This document shows positions 10,604 to 19,387 of a DNA stretch of 48,890 nt, one piece after another. A program made the translations under genes and the position numbers. Source of the stretch: Pirellulales bacterium (GTDB taxonomy: Bacteria; Planctomycetota; Planctomycetia; Pirellulales; Lacipirellulaceae); NCBI GenBank assembly GCA_028279215.1, contig JANQOF010000043.1, positions 1-48,890 on the forward strand, in the 5' to 3' direction. Positions within the stretch are counted from its first letter, which is position 1; every line of letters starts with the position of its first letter. Below the pieces are notes generated by a model that saw only the letters and a program-made list of their open reading frames with translations, did not search any database and was not told the DNA's origin.

Positions 10604-12121
10604 TTACCACTTCAACCCAAACTGCTCCCCACCACTTGGCCCGCCGATGCCACCTTTGAGTTCACCCTTGCGCTTCTCGGGCGTTTTGGGTGCGTTGGGC
10701 GGGGGGGCGAAGTCGGTTTCTTGTTCGTCGTCGCCGGCCTTTTTGGGTGGTTCGAGCAGCGCCCGCAGACTCAGGGCGATGCGTTGTTTTCCGCGATCGA
10801 CGCTCAGAACTTTGACCTCGACCTGCTGGCCTTCGCTAACGACGTCGCTAGTGCGAAACACCCGGCCATGGGCCAACTCGGAAATATGAATCAGGCCTTC
10901 AACGCCCGGCTCGAGTTTCACAAACGCACCAAAGTCCATGATCTTCGAGACGGTGCCACTTACTTTAGCGCCGACGTAGTATTTCGATTCTACGTTGTCC
11001 CAAGGGTTCTCGGCGCTTTCGCGATACGAGAGACCGATCTTGCCGGTGTCGGAGTCGATCCGCTCGATCTTCACCTTCACCTGCTGACCTTCTTGCAGCA
11101 CTTCGCTTGGATGGTTGACGCGATCCCAACTCATCTTGCTGACGTGGATCAGCCCGTCGACGCCACCCAGGTCGACGAATGCTCCGAAGTCGCGGAGGCT
11201 ACGAACGATGCCTTCGCGCATTTGGCCGACGGACAACTCGGCCAGTAGCTTACCGCGGTTCTCGGCTTTTTCGCGCTCCATCACCGCCCGATGGCTCACC
11301 ACCAGATTGCGGCGATCGCGGTTGGCTTCGGTGACGACGGCTGTGATTCGCTGGCCGACGTACTCCTCGGGGTTCTCTACACGGTAGATCGAGATTTGCC
11401 CCATCGGCATGAATCCCCGAAGCCCTGCCACCTCGCATTCGAGGCCGCCTTTGTTGCTCCCAGTGATGGAGACTTCGACCACCTGGCCTTCTTCGACGTC
11501 TTCCCAGTTGCCCACTTCGATTGCCGCGCCAGGGAGCGTCAACTCGTAAAGCCCATCGTCGCCCACGCGTGCGACCACCACGTCCAACTGGCTGCCGAGT
11601 TCGGGCAGCTCGCGATTGTCGAACTGTTTGACGGCCACGACGCCCTGCTTACGCCTGTCCAAGTCGACGAAGACGTTGTCGTGATAAAGCTTGGAGACCT
11701 TGCCGGTGATGCGTGTTCCTTCGGGTATCTCGCTGCCCTCCTCGGCAGCTTTGGCGTCGATGATGTCGTCGAGCGACGCGCCGCCCAGCGCGGCTTCGAG
11801 TTCCTGCTCAAGCTCCGGCGAAAGCTGGTCTCGGATGTTGGGTGGTGGGTAGATCTTGCCCGTTGGTTTAGGTGCTTCGGTATGCGATGCCGATTTGTCG
11901 GTGGGTTCGACGGCTGGCGGCAGCGCAGTTGCCTTGGCAACCGGTTTTTCCTCGCCACTCTCCTCGCGCTGCGTGCCAATGAGGATTCGTTGACGAGGCT
12001 TCGCGTCTCCGGCTTCAGCAGCCGTATCAATTTGGGGTGCTTCCGCCGACTCGTTGGGCGTGGGGGTCGATACGGTCGACTTTGCCTCTTCGGCGGGAGA
12101 CTCTGGCGCAGATTCAGTCAT
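10604..12121 (-). CDS. rpsA: 30S ribosomal protein S1 / S1-domain RNA-binding protein
   Basis: S1-type proteins hold mRNA on the 30S subunit during initiation. The 505-residue product has an Ala/Glu/Pro-rich tail of about 120 residues and then four S1 OB-fold repeats. Recognisable stretches include [56 protein letters not shown] and [18 protein letters not shown] followed by [10 protein letters not shown]. The E. coli protein has six repeats, so this is a shorter form, common outside proteobacteria. I chose the ATG at 12121; the frame stays open to GTG codons near 12184, and no good ribosome site separates the choices. The C-terminus is Gly/Lys-rich. It converges on gyrB. Confidence 0.9.
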   Translation of the reverse strand: MTESAPESPAEEAKSTVSTPTPNESAEAPQIDTAAEAGDAKPRQRILIGTQREESGEEKPVAKATALPPAVEPTDKSASHTEAPKPTGKIYPPPNIRDQLSPELEQELEAALGGASLDDIIDAKAAEEGSEIPEGTRITGKVSKLYHDNVFVDLDRRKQGVVAVKQFDNRELPELGSQLDVVVARVGDDGLYELTLPGAAIEVGNWEDVEEGQVVEVSITGSNKGGLECEVAGLRGFMPMGQISIYRVENPEEYVGQRITAVVTEANRDRRNLVVSHRAVMEREKAENRGKLLAELSVGQMREGIVRSLRDFGAFVDLGGVDGLIHVSKMSWDRVNHPSEVLQEGQQVKVKIERIDSDTGKIGLSYRESAENPWDNVESKYYVGAKVSGTVSKIMDFGAFVKLEPGVEGLIHISELAHGRVFRTSDVVSEGQQVEVKVLSVDRGKQRIALSLRALLEPPKKAGDDEQETDFAPPPNAPKTPEKRKGELKGGIGGPSGGEQFGLKW

Positions 12122-12238
12122 CGTTTCAGCAAGACGGGACGAAGTAGAAATGCCACCAGACAACCCCATCTGATGTAGCACCACAGTGTACCAGCGCTAC
12201 GGGAATGTGGGGAGCATCTGGGCCAAGGCCAACGAAGA

Positions 12239-13153
12239 TCAGGGTGCGAGCAACTCACGCAGATGGTAATGAAACTTGCCCAATTTGCCGCCGTAGTTGC
12301 CGGCCGAAATCGCGGGGATTCCCTCGCCCGCGGCAGCTTCCATGGCCACGCGCATCGCTTCACCAACCGCTTGTTCGCTCATTCCGTCAACAACAATTTC
12401 ATAGGCGCATTGAGCATCAGGGACAAGGTCGGTCTCCATGCGGCCTCGAAGCGTCGGGCAGAAGGCATCGTTTGTCGAGGCGACCATCCCTTTGTAGCGC
12501 GACCCAACCTTGCTGCCGCTTCGGACCACGCCACCGGGAAACGGAGCGATGACCTCTGGCAGTCTTGCTACCGCCTCAGCGACCCTCCGCGCCGCATCCA
12601 GCGCCCAGCGTTGTGACGTGCCCTGCAGAATGATGTTTCCACCGGCGACTCCCTTTTCGACGCCGATTGATTCCTCGACGAGGAACTCGCCATCCATCAC
12701 TGGAATCCGCCAATAGCGGCGGTCACCTACTTCTTTACTTTTCTGAAACCCGTCACCAAAGAAGCGGATGTGTTTGCCCAGGGCAATGCGATCTTGCTCA
12801 GCGTCTTCGCGGGCTGGAAGACCGTCGTAGACGGCCGTGGTGGGACAGGTCATGACGCACTGACCGACGCGCTTGGGCAATGCCTTGGCGAGGGCATCGG
12901 CGTTGAAGCCGAATGCCAGCACCGCCGCCGCCGGGCGGCCATCGGGCGATTCCTGCGGTTCAATCCACCGTTCGACGGCAATCTCCGCATCGCACTGAAT
13001 GACACTCGAGCCATAGCCGCACAGCTCCCGCGTGACCGCGTCGAGCCAGTATTCGTCGATTGCCGACACCACAAGCCGCGCAAAGCGCATACGAAACGCC
13101 TCGGCAAAGGTATCAACAATAAGCGTAGGGCCAAGCTGCATACGTGCCATCAT
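12239..13153 (-). CDS. fhcD: formylmethanofuran--tetrahydromethanopterin N-formyltransferase
   Basis: This enzyme (Ftr, FhcD) moves the formyl group between methanofuran and tetrahydromethanopterin in the C1 pathway shared by methanogens, methylotrophs and some planctomycetes. The 304-residue length is typical. The N-terminus has LIVDTFAEAFRMRF, matching the family's DTFAEAF motif, and the C-terminus has ISAGNYGGKLGKFHYHLREL, matching its AGNYGGKLG motif. Two further starts lie at 13150 and 13141. No other fhc, mch or mtd gene is nearby, so the rest of the pathway must be elsewhere. In planctomycetes the pathway usually serves formaldehyde oxidation or detoxification; the direction here is inference. 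Confidence 0.92.
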   Translation of the reverse strand: MMARMQLGPTLIVDTFAEAFRMRFARLVVSAIDEYWLDAVTRELCGYGSSVIQCDAEIAVERWIEPQESPDGRPAAAVLAFGFNADALAKALPKRVGQCVMTCPTTAVYDGLPAREDAEQDRIALGKHIRFFGDGFQKSKEVGDRRYWRIPVMDGEFLVEESIGVEKGVAGGNIILQGTSQRWALDAARRVAEAVARLPEVIAPFPGGVVRSGSKVGSRYKGMVASTNDAFCPTLRGRMETDLVPDAQCAYEIVVDGMSEQAVGEAMRVAMEAAAGEGIPAISAGNYGGKLGKFHYHLRELLAP

Positions 13154-13211
13154 CGCCGGGGTGGTGGTCGCCTACAAGGCGAGGCGAGGTGGCTACTCGA
13201 ACAACGACGCG

Positions 13212-13640
13212 CTACCCAGCTCGCGACTCCGGAAACGAGCTACTCGACACTCGCAGCAGACGACCACCGCTTTCGTACCAGCCGAGGCTTGTGAAGCGGC
13301 ACCACAGCAGGTCGACCTCGAGTTGCACTGGTCCGTCGCACGGTAAGTCGACAGTCAAGATACCCCGTCGGTAGGGGATTGGTCGCTCGTGGTAGAACCC
13401 TATTCCTCGTTCGGAGATGTCCTTACCAACGACTACCAGTGTTTGTTCGAGTTCCTCGGGCACTTCGCCTGGGGCGGCGGACAACTCGAACAGGAAGGGT
13501 ATGGGGGTGCGACGGCTTGCGCGACGGTCGTGCTCGACCGCGGGGCGAATCCGCTCGAGCAGCTTTGTTACCTCTTCTCCAAGTGTCAATGGCGGCTTGC
13601 ACGCCGTTCCGCCTCGACCCGATTTACCAATCCACGTCAT
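13212..13640 (-). CDS. PilZ-like domain protein
   Basis: A 142-residue protein. The start is the ATG at 13640, which has GGAGG about 8 bases upstream; the frame remains open further but that part is not protein-like. The sequence HDRRASRRTPIPFLFEL (about residues 36-52) has the RxxxR pattern that begins PilZ domains, and DISERGIGFYHE fits the D/NxSxxG motif that follows. These together form the usual cyclic-di-GMP-binding signature. C-terminal beta strands (VQLEVDLLWCRFTSLGWYESGG) complete a PilZ-like barrel. It may be a cyclic-di-GMP effector, a role not shown by sequence alone. It is transcribed leftward, upstream of fhcD, with a 58-base gap. Confidence 0.65.
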   Translation of the reverse strand: MTWIGKSGRGGTACKPPLTLGEEVTKLLERIRPAVEHDRRASRRTPIPFLFELSAAPGEVPEELEQTLVVVGKDISERGIGFYHERPIPYRRGILTVDLPCDGPVQLEVDLLWCRFTSLGWYESGGRLLRVSSSSFPESRAG

Positions 13641-13914
13641 AGGCCAGCCTCCAGTGAAGATTGCAACGGTCCCACGCTGAGCGACGCAGGGACCCCAAAA
13701 ACGATCGTGGCAAACAGGCGAGGACAAGCACAGGACGTCAAAGGACCTGTGGCTCATGCCGCACAGCCATTGCGCGGCACTTGCAACTCAAGACTAGCTT
13801 GCGAACAGCCGGGCGACAAATGTAACACCTGCTTATTCAGTGATCAGGCGCTAAGTCCGACCGCTACATTCGACACAGGCGCGAGAACTAGATTGCCGCG
13901 TGGCCATTCGTTGG
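13641..13914. other. gene-free stretch
   Basis: Leader region of the PilZ-like gene and 3' flank of the zinc-finger gene. No RNA gene, clear promoter or terminator is seen. Confidence 0.4.
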
Positions 13915-14325
13915 CTATTGCCACCACCATGCCACGGCAAAAGCCGCCGAGCCAACTAGGAAAAAGACGCCGGCGATTCCCACCACGTCGCGCCACCCGA
14001 CGACTTCGTGCGATGGTCGTGGAACAAGATACCCGACTCGCTGCGGGCGCGGCGACTTTTGTAACGCTTCGATGCGAAGAGCCGTCTCCTGCACCTGTGC
14101 GATTGCGGTTCGGGTCGGAACTGCATCGCCCCAGTAGCCGGGCAGGTCGCACCCCTCGCAGGCGGGGATCGACTCCTCAAACAGATCTTGCGTAGGTCGC
14201 AGCGCTTCGGCGATCCGCCAGCACTCGGGACACTGCTCAAGGTGCAGTTCGACCTCCACGTCGGACGGATCGCCTGCTGGAAATGGTCCACTGGTAAGAA
14301 CCATGAAAACCTGATCGCAATGCAT
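13915..14325 (-). CDS. zinc-finger membrane protein, anti-sigma-like
   Basis: A 136-residue protein beginning at the ATG at 14325, with GGAGGG about 9 bases upstream; the longer frame to 14478 has no such signal. The N-terminal part has HLEQCPECWRIAEAL (about residues 27-41), the HxxxCxxC zinc pattern of anti-sigma factors and related zf-HC2 proteins, and further cysteines in CEGCDLPGYW. A single C-terminal membrane helix (IAGVFFLVGSAAFAVAWWW) would anchor it in the inner membrane. No ECF sigma gene adjoins, so the partner is unknown; calling it an anti-sigma factor is inference. The HxxxCxxC motif alone also appears in other regulators. Confidence 0.6.
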   Translation of the reverse strand: MHCDQVFMVLTSGPFPAGDPSDVEVELHLEQCPECWRIAEALRPTQDLFEESIPACEGCDLPGYWGDAVPTRTAIAQVQETALRIEALQKSPRPQRVGYLVPRPSHEVVGWRDVVGIAGVFFLVGSAAFAVAWWWQ

Positions 14326-14557
14326 TGCGCAAGCCCTCCGGCGACCAAGCGCGTCGCCCGATCCGGCGCTGGCGATAGAGGGGGGTCGTGCGCCCACGCT
14401 CCAACGCAACCTCATACGCCACTGATTACTAATAAACAGCCGCCCTGCCGTGGTGTAGTCATCTGAGGAGTTCAGCACAGTCTAGCGGATCGGCGCGGCC
14501 TGCCGCCAGACACTTTTGCGCGGGTTTCTGGAACTAGTTCCTGATTCTTGCGACCGA

Positions 14558-15031
14558 CTATTCCAGCTCCGTAAGTGCTTCGAGCACCTGTGCGTCGTGA
14601 CCATCAACTTTCACTCGTTTCCACAATTTCGCCACTTTCCCTTTCTGGTCGATCAAAAACGTGCTGCGTTGAATGCCCATCGACTTCTTGCCGTACATGT
14701 TCTTCTCTCGCCAGGCACCATATTTCTCGGCCACCTTGTGGTCAGCGTCGGCCAACAACGGGAAGTTGAGCTTGTACTTGTCGCGAAACTTGACGTGGCT
14801 CTCCACGGTGTCGGGGCTCACGCCAAGCACGACGGCCCCGCTCTTTTTGAGCTTTGCCTTCAGATCGCGAAACGCACACGCCTCGCGGGTGCAACCAGGA
14901 GTGTCGTCCTTGGGGTAGAAATAGAGCAAAACCGGCGAGCCGGCCAATTCCGACAAGCGAACCTTGCTGCCGTCGTCCGCGGTCAGTGTAAATGCAGGCG
15001 CTTTCTTGCCTTCCTCGATCCAATCGGCCAT
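14558..15031 (-). CDS. bcp: thiol peroxidase, Bcp/PrxQ type
   Basis: This peroxiredoxin reduces hydrogen peroxide and organic peroxides using thioredoxin. The 157-residue product starts at the ATG at 15031 (MADWIEEGKKAPAFTL); the longer frame to 15115 is rejected because homologues begin here. DDTPGCTREACAFRD contains the peroxidatic Cys (about residue 46) and the second Cys five residues on, the Bcp arrangement for an intramolecular disulfide. GVSPDTVESH and STFLIDQKGKV are also family features. It stands divergent from rsfS, sharing a 125-base intergenic region. Confidence 0.93.
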   Translation of the reverse strand: MADWIEEGKKAPAFTLTADDGSKVRLSELAGSPVLLYFYPKDDTPGCTREACAFRDLKAKLKKSGAVVLGVSPDTVESHVKFRDKYKLNFPLLADADHKVAEKYGAWREKNMYGKKSMGIQRSTFLIDQKGKVAKLWKRVKVDGHDAQVLEALTELE

Positions 15032-15096
15032 CGTTTTTTCTCTGCGGGAATAGGTTGTTTGTTTGAAGTCGGGAGACGGGGGAGTGTAGCGCGCAA

Positions 15097-15125
15097 TTGT
15101 TCTAGCGGCCACCATAAGATAAAAT
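15097..15125 (+). promoter_or_regulatory. candidate promoter of rsfS
   Basis: TTGTTC (15097-15102) and TAAAAT (15120-15125) are 17 bases apart, a sigma-70-like pair with a good -10 and a weak -35. Transcription would start near 15132, about 25 bases before the rsfS ATG. Confidence 0.4.
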
Positions 15126-15156
15126 ACCTAGCTTAGGAAAGCCTTTCATCCTCATC

Positions 15157-15585
15157 ATGAGCGCCAATAGCCCGTTGACCGAGTCGCCCACCGCCACAAG
15201 CGAGTCCCGAGCCGATCGCAGCCTGAAACTTGCCCTGGCCGCCGCACGCACTGCCGACGACAATCGCGGCGAGGACATCGCGGTGCTCGACATGCGATCG
15301 ATCACCCCCGAGTTCGATTACTTCGTCATTGCCACGGGCAACAGTCGCCGGCAATTGCATGCCATCAGCGAGGAAATCGACCACTGCCTGGAAGACGATC
15401 TGGGCGACAAGCGAATGGGCATCGAGGGCTACAGCGAGAGCCGCTGGATTCTGCTCGACTATGGTTCGGTGGTGATCCACCTGTTCGATGCCGAAACACG
15501 AGAGTATTACGCCCTCGAAGACCTCTGGCACGGTGCCGAACGGATCGATTTGCCTTGGGACACCGAGAAATCAGAGGCAAGTTAG
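15157..15585 (+). CDS. rsfS: ribosomal silencing factor RsfS
   Basis: RsfS (YbeB/Iojap family) binds ribosomal protein L14 and blocks joining of the subunits, lowering translation when nutrients are scarce. The 142-residue protein has a variable N-terminal 20 residues, then the family core: ITPEFDYFVIATGNSRRQLHA near residue 50 and EGYSESRWILLDYGSVVIHL near 88, ending with REYYALEDLWHGA. The ATG at 15157 fits the family length. It is followed after 148 bases by argS, with a repeat element between, so cotranscription is possible but not shown. No nadD or proB lies upstream, which is the usual neighbour in other phyla. Confidence 0.93.
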   Translation: MSANSPLTESPTATSESRADRSLKLALAAARTADDNRGEDIAVLDMRSITPEFDYFVIATGNSRRQLHAISEEIDHCLEDDLGDKRMGIEGYSESRWILLDYGSVVIHLFDAETREYYALEDLWHGAERIDLPWDTEKSEAS

Positions 15586-15587
15586 CG

Positions 15588-15733
15588 TTGACGCAAAGGC
15601 GCAGAGTTGCCAAGACGCGTCGAGAATGGTATACGCCCAAGATGGCTTTCTCCCTGTGTTGCTGTTTTGCTGCGCGGCATTCCTGTTTGTTGGTCCTTTG
15701 CGCGTCTCGTGACCTCTGCGTCCCTGCGTCGAA
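15588..15733. repeat. intergenic repeat with inverted arms
   Basis: GACGCAAAGGCGCAGAG near the left end is answered on the right by CTCTGCGTCCCTGCGTC, so the gap between rsfS and argS carries arms complementary in part, separated by about 100 bases. The sequences resemble a CGCAAAGGCGCAGAG repeat I have seen between genes in diverse bacteria. A large hairpin could form in a transcript crossing the gap. Confidence 0.5.
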
Positions 15734-17704
15734 ATGAATCTACTAGCCGAATTACGTGCTCGATTTGCTACAAGCCTCGCTTCGCTTGAAGGATTCGACG
15801 GCAACGTCCAAGCGGCGCTCGAACTGATTCGGCCCAGTACCGACGCCAAGTTTGGCGACTATCAGGCCAATTGTGCGATGCCGCTTGGCAAGCAGCTTGG
15901 CAAGCCGCCTCGCGAGATTGCCAGCGCTATTGTCGACAAGCTCGACGTGGCCGACCTTTGCGACCCACCAGAGATCGCCGGGCCCGGGTTCATCAACTTG
16001 CGCATCAAAGACGACGCGATCATACGCGGGTTGCAGACCGCCGCAGCCGACACCGAGCACCTGGGTGTGCCGCAGGTGTCCGATCCGCGGACGGTGGTCG
16101 TTGACTACTCTTCGCCGAATGTCGCCAAGCCAATGCACGTGGGACACATTCGTTCGACGGTGATTGGTGCGGCGCTGGCCACTGTTCTGCGCTTCTTGGG
16201 CCACCGAGTGATCACCGACAACCATATCGGCGACTGGGGTACCCAGTTCGGCATGATCATCTATGGCTACAAGCACTTCGCCGACGAAGCCGCGCTTGCC
16301 AAGTCGCCGGTTGCCGAACTGAGTCGGCTGTATCGGTTAGTCAACTCGTTGGTCGAGTACCATGCAGCTAAGACCACTGGTCTGCCTACGATCGAACAAA
16401 AGATCAACCAGCAGGAAGCGACCGTTTCGAAACTCGCGAGCGTCGAACCAACGGGCGACAAGAAGATCGACAAGCAAGCAGCCAAGAAGCTACGCGCGGC
16501 TGAAACTACGCTTAGCGATTTGCAGAATGAGAAGTCGTCGCTGAAGAAGAAGATCGCTGCCGTGGACGACGACGCGGAGCTGGCGCCGCTAGCTGCCGCA
16601 CACCCAGACATTGGCAAAGCGGTGCTCGACGAAACGGCCAAACTCCACTCCGGCGACAAGACAAATCTGGAACTGTGGGAGCGATTTCTTCCCGCCTGTC
16701 TTGAAGCGAATCAACAGGTCTACGAACGCTTGGGCGTCGCGTTCGACCATACTCTTGGGGAGAGTTTCTATCACGACCGCTTGGCGGGCGTGGTTGACGA
16801 CTTGGAGAAGCGCGGCTTGGCGACCGAGAGCGACGGGGCAATGTGCGTGTTCCTCGAAGGATTTGCCGCGCCGTTCATCGTGCGCAAGCAGGACGGGGCA
16901 TTCCTGTACTCGACCACCGACCTGGCAACCATTGCCTTTCGATTCGAAGAGTGGCAGCCCGACGCCATTCTCTACGTCGTCGACCACCGACAGAGTTTGC
17001 ACTTCGAGCAGCTATTCGCCACGGCCAAGTTGGCGGGTTGCGAAGAAATCGAGTTGCGCCACGTGAACTTTGGCACCGTGCTGGGCGAGGATGGCAAGCC
17101 GTATAAGACCCGAAGTGGCACAGCGGTCGGCCTCATGGGCCTGTTGGACGAAGCGGTCGACCGCGCCCGGCAAATTGCCGGCGATAGCCGGGTGCTCACT
17201 TCCGACGACGAACGCCAGCAAGTGGCCGAGCGAATTGGCATCGGGGCGATCAAGTACGCCGACCTCGCGCACAATCGGACCAGCGATTACGTGTTCAGCT
17301 ACGACAAGATGTTGGCCATGAATGGCAACACGGCTGCGTATATGCAGTACAGTTACGCCCGCGTGCGTGGCATTTTCGGCAAAGCGGGCGTTTCCGAGGC
17401 CCAGGCGCTATCGGGCGCGGGCGACTTGAACCTCGGCTCGGCCGAAGAGCGGGCGCTCGGCATCGCCCTGTTGCGATTCGCGGAGGCGCTCGACAAGGTA
17501 GTGGAAGACTACCGCCCCAACCACTTGACTGCTTATCTTTTCGATCTGGCGAGTGCCTACGCGACGTTCTTCCAAAACTGTCCTGTCATAAAGGCTGAGA
17601 CGCCCGAATTGCGAATGAGTCGCCTTGCGCTTTGCGCGCTGACGGCCCGCACGTTAGAGGTCGGGCTAGCGTTGCTGGGGATCGAGTGTGTCGAACGGAT
17701 GTAG
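15734..17704 (+). CDS. argS: arginyl-tRNA synthetase
   Basis: ArgRS charges tRNA-Arg. The 656-residue protein has the Add-1 N-terminal domain (residues about 1-115), the class I signature HVGH in KPMHVGHIRSTVIG near residue 137, and the C-terminal DALR anticodon-binding domain. YKTRSGTAVGL stands where the KMSKS loop would be, a deviation also known from other ArgRS. Between about residues 215 and 280 a Lys/Glu/Ala-rich, probably coiled insert makes it longer than the 577-residue E. coli enzyme. The start ATG at 15734 gives the expected N-terminus. It converges on the kelch gene with an 11-base gap. Confidence 0.95.
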   Translation: MNLLAELRARFATSLASLEGFDGNVQAALELIRPSTDAKFGDYQANCAMPLGKQLGKPPREIASAIVDKLDVADLCDPPEIAGPGFINLRIKDDAIIRGLQTAAADTEHLGVPQVSDPRTVVVDYSSPNVAKPMHVGHIRSTVIGAALATVLRFLGHRVITDNHIGDWGTQFGMIIYGYKHFADEAALAKSPVAELSRLYRLVNSLVEYHAAKTTGLPTIEQKINQQEATVSKLASVEPTGDKKIDKQAAKKLRAAETTLSDLQNEKSSLKKKIAAVDDDAELAPLAAAHPDIGKAVLDETAKLHSGDKTNLELWERFLPACLEANQQVYERLGVAFDHTLGESFYHDRLAGVVDDLEKRGLATESDGAMCVFLEGFAAPFIVRKQDGAFLYSTTDLATIAFRFEEWQPDAILYVVDHRQSLHFEQLFATAKLAGCEEIELRHVNFGTVLGEDGKPYKTRSGTAVGLMGLLDEAVDRARQIAGDSRVLTSDDERQQVAERIGIGAIKYADLAHNRTSDYVFSYDKMLAMNGNTAAYMQYSYARVRGIFGKAGVSEAQALSGAGDLNLGSAEERALGIALLRFAEALDKVVEDYRPNHLTAYLFDLASAYATFFQNCPVIKAETPELRMSRLALCALTARTLEVGLALLGIECVERM

Positions 17705-17715
17705 TTGCGGCCCGA

Positions 17716-19338
17716 TCAGTTCGTCGGCAAGCTCACCCATTCGCTGTCGGCTACATGGCCGTGGCGATCGATCGACGCGCCGCCAATCATCAGGAGACGG
17801 TTGTCGCCGGCTGGTAGAAGCCGGTGGAAGAAGCGGCGATCGCCCAGTTTGGCAACCGACTGCCACTTGTTTTCCTCGGGCAGCAATTGATACACCTCGC
17901 CAGCCGAACCGCTCACGTATAGGTTGCCGCCGTGATTCCAGGCTGAAACACCAAACCCGTGCATTCCGTCGCCCGGCAAGTCGGAGAGTTGCTGCCATTC
18001 GCCCGTGTCGAGATTGAGCGCGTTGACCCGGCGGGAAATCTCCCCTTCGTCGTCAATGCCGCCGATCGCCACTAGTAGGTTCCCTGCGTAAGACGTTGCC
18101 AACGCGCGGCGAAGGAACTCCGATTTGGGCAGCGCGACCCACTCGACCGGATTCGCGAGATCAATTCTCCAAGCGGTCTCATGCCACTCGCCATCTTCGG
18201 TACCGGAAAGCTGCCATCCGCCGACAACGTAGAGCCAGCCGTCAATTACGACGGCGTCGTGCGAACTGCGAGGTTCCGGCAGCGGGGCCAGATCGGTCCA
18301 CTCCTTTGTGTTTGGATCGAACACTGCAAACGTGTCGACCGAGTGTAGGTCTTCCTCATCTTCCGCCGCGTTCGTGGCGTGCATGCCCCCTACCCGATAG
18401 ATCTTGCCACCATGAGGAACCAGCGGAAAACCTTGCAGCGGTTGCTCGATCGGCAGCGATTCCCATTCGCCACCGTCGAGGCTGATTCGTGAGAAATGCT
18501 GTGAAAGATTATCACGCGAGTGCGCGTGAGCAGTCCCCGTGTGGCCGCTGTACACGTACACGGTGTCGTCGACGACAGCGGCTCCGAAGCTGGCGATTGC
18601 GTCGGGCAGCAGTGGCAACGCCGACTGCTGAGACTCGTCAGGCTTCGCGGTCGTATCAAAGGTGAGCGTCAGGTAGTGCGACTTCGAGTTGTACTTCTCG
18701 CCATCGACCTCACCGTCAGTGTCCTCAGTGACTCCCACGATGAACGCTAGCGGCCCCGCAGGTAGGTTATGGAACTTAGCAACGCCGTCGCTGTCGGTCT
18801 CCTTGTCGGCGGTTTCGCCATCGGGATCCACAACCGTCACGCTGGCGCCCTCAACGGGCTTGTTGTCGCGTGTGACGGTGAGTTCGACGCCGTTGTCGAC
18901 GAGCTTTGGTCGCACGTCCAGCGCAAAGCCCTCAGGCGATTCCTTGGGCTCGACTTCCAACGCACTGGCCAAATCGCCCGCGTAATGTTTGACGTAGTAC
19001 GACAGCATCGTTCCATGGTAGTTGCCGTACGGGCACGTGGTCGTGAGTACGCCCGACTGCACTACGTCCGCGTCGCTCTTGCGCCCTACGAAGTCATCGG
19101 TGTCGACCGCATCGAGTTCAATCTCGTTGGCCTTGTCTTTGGCCGTGCGGAGCGTGACCACCGCCTCGGCTACAGCCTCGGGCATATGATAGTCGGTCTT
19201 GTGCGGCGACTCGGCGAAGTACAGCAATGCCCGTCCGTCGTTGTCGGATGTGAGCCAGGGGAAGTGGGCTTTTGCGTTTGGACCGATCAACGCGGCAGTC
19301 GCTGCAAGCAGAAATAGCCGTTGAACATTCTGCGACAT
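17716..19338 (-). CDS. exported DUF4198-like / kelch-repeat protein
   Basis: This 540-residue secreted protein has a signal peptide (LFLLAATAALIGPNAKA, residues about 8-24). A DUF4198-like domain follows, with AHFPWLTSDNDGRALLYFAE just after the cleavage site and a CPYGNYHGTM stretch near residue 100, then a carboxypeptidase-regulatory-like beta domain (about 150-215). The C-terminal half contains about six kelch blades with the GG motif (IYRVGGMHA, LYVVGGWQ, LLVAIGGI, LLMIGGAS), forming a beta propeller. Related DUF4198 proteins occur near metal-transport genes, but no transporter is seen. The gene is last in a leftward operon behind a pseudopilin and two PEP-CTERM proteins, 49 bases after the pseudopilin gene. 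Function unknown; surface adhesion or metal binding is conceivable. Confidence 0.75.
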   Translation of the reverse strand: MSQNVQRLFLLAATAALIGPNAKAHFPWLTSDNDGRALLYFAESPHKTDYHMPEAVAEAVVTLRTAKDKANEIELDAVDTDDFVGRKSDADVVQSGVLTTTCPYGNYHGTMLSYYVKHYAGDLASALEVEPKESPEGFALDVRPKLVDNGVELTVTRDNKPVEGASVTVVDPDGETADKETDSDGVAKFHNLPAGPLAFIVGVTEDTDGEVDGEKYNSKSHYLTLTFDTTAKPDESQQSALPLLPDAIASFGAAVVDDTVYVYSGHTGTAHAHSRDNLSQHFSRISLDGGEWESLPIEQPLQGFPLVPHGGKIYRVGGMHATNAAEDEEDLHSVDTFAVFDPNTKEWTDLAPLPEPRSSHDAVVIDGWLYVVGGWQLSGTEDGEWHETAWRIDLANPVEWVALPKSEFLRRALATSYAGNLLVAIGGIDDEGEISRRVNALNLDTGEWQQLSDLPGDGMHGFGVSAWNHGGNLYVSGSAGEVYQLLPEENKWQSVAKLGDRRFFHRLLPAGDNRLLMIGGASIDRHGHVADSEWVSLPTN

Positions 19339-19387
19339 CAGATAATCCTCTTACTGTGCATCGAACAAATTGATTTGTGTACCGGCG

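Noticed and set aside
11291-12178. Open frame of 295 codons antisense to rpsA
   Set aside because: Shadow of the S1 gene, with no family match.
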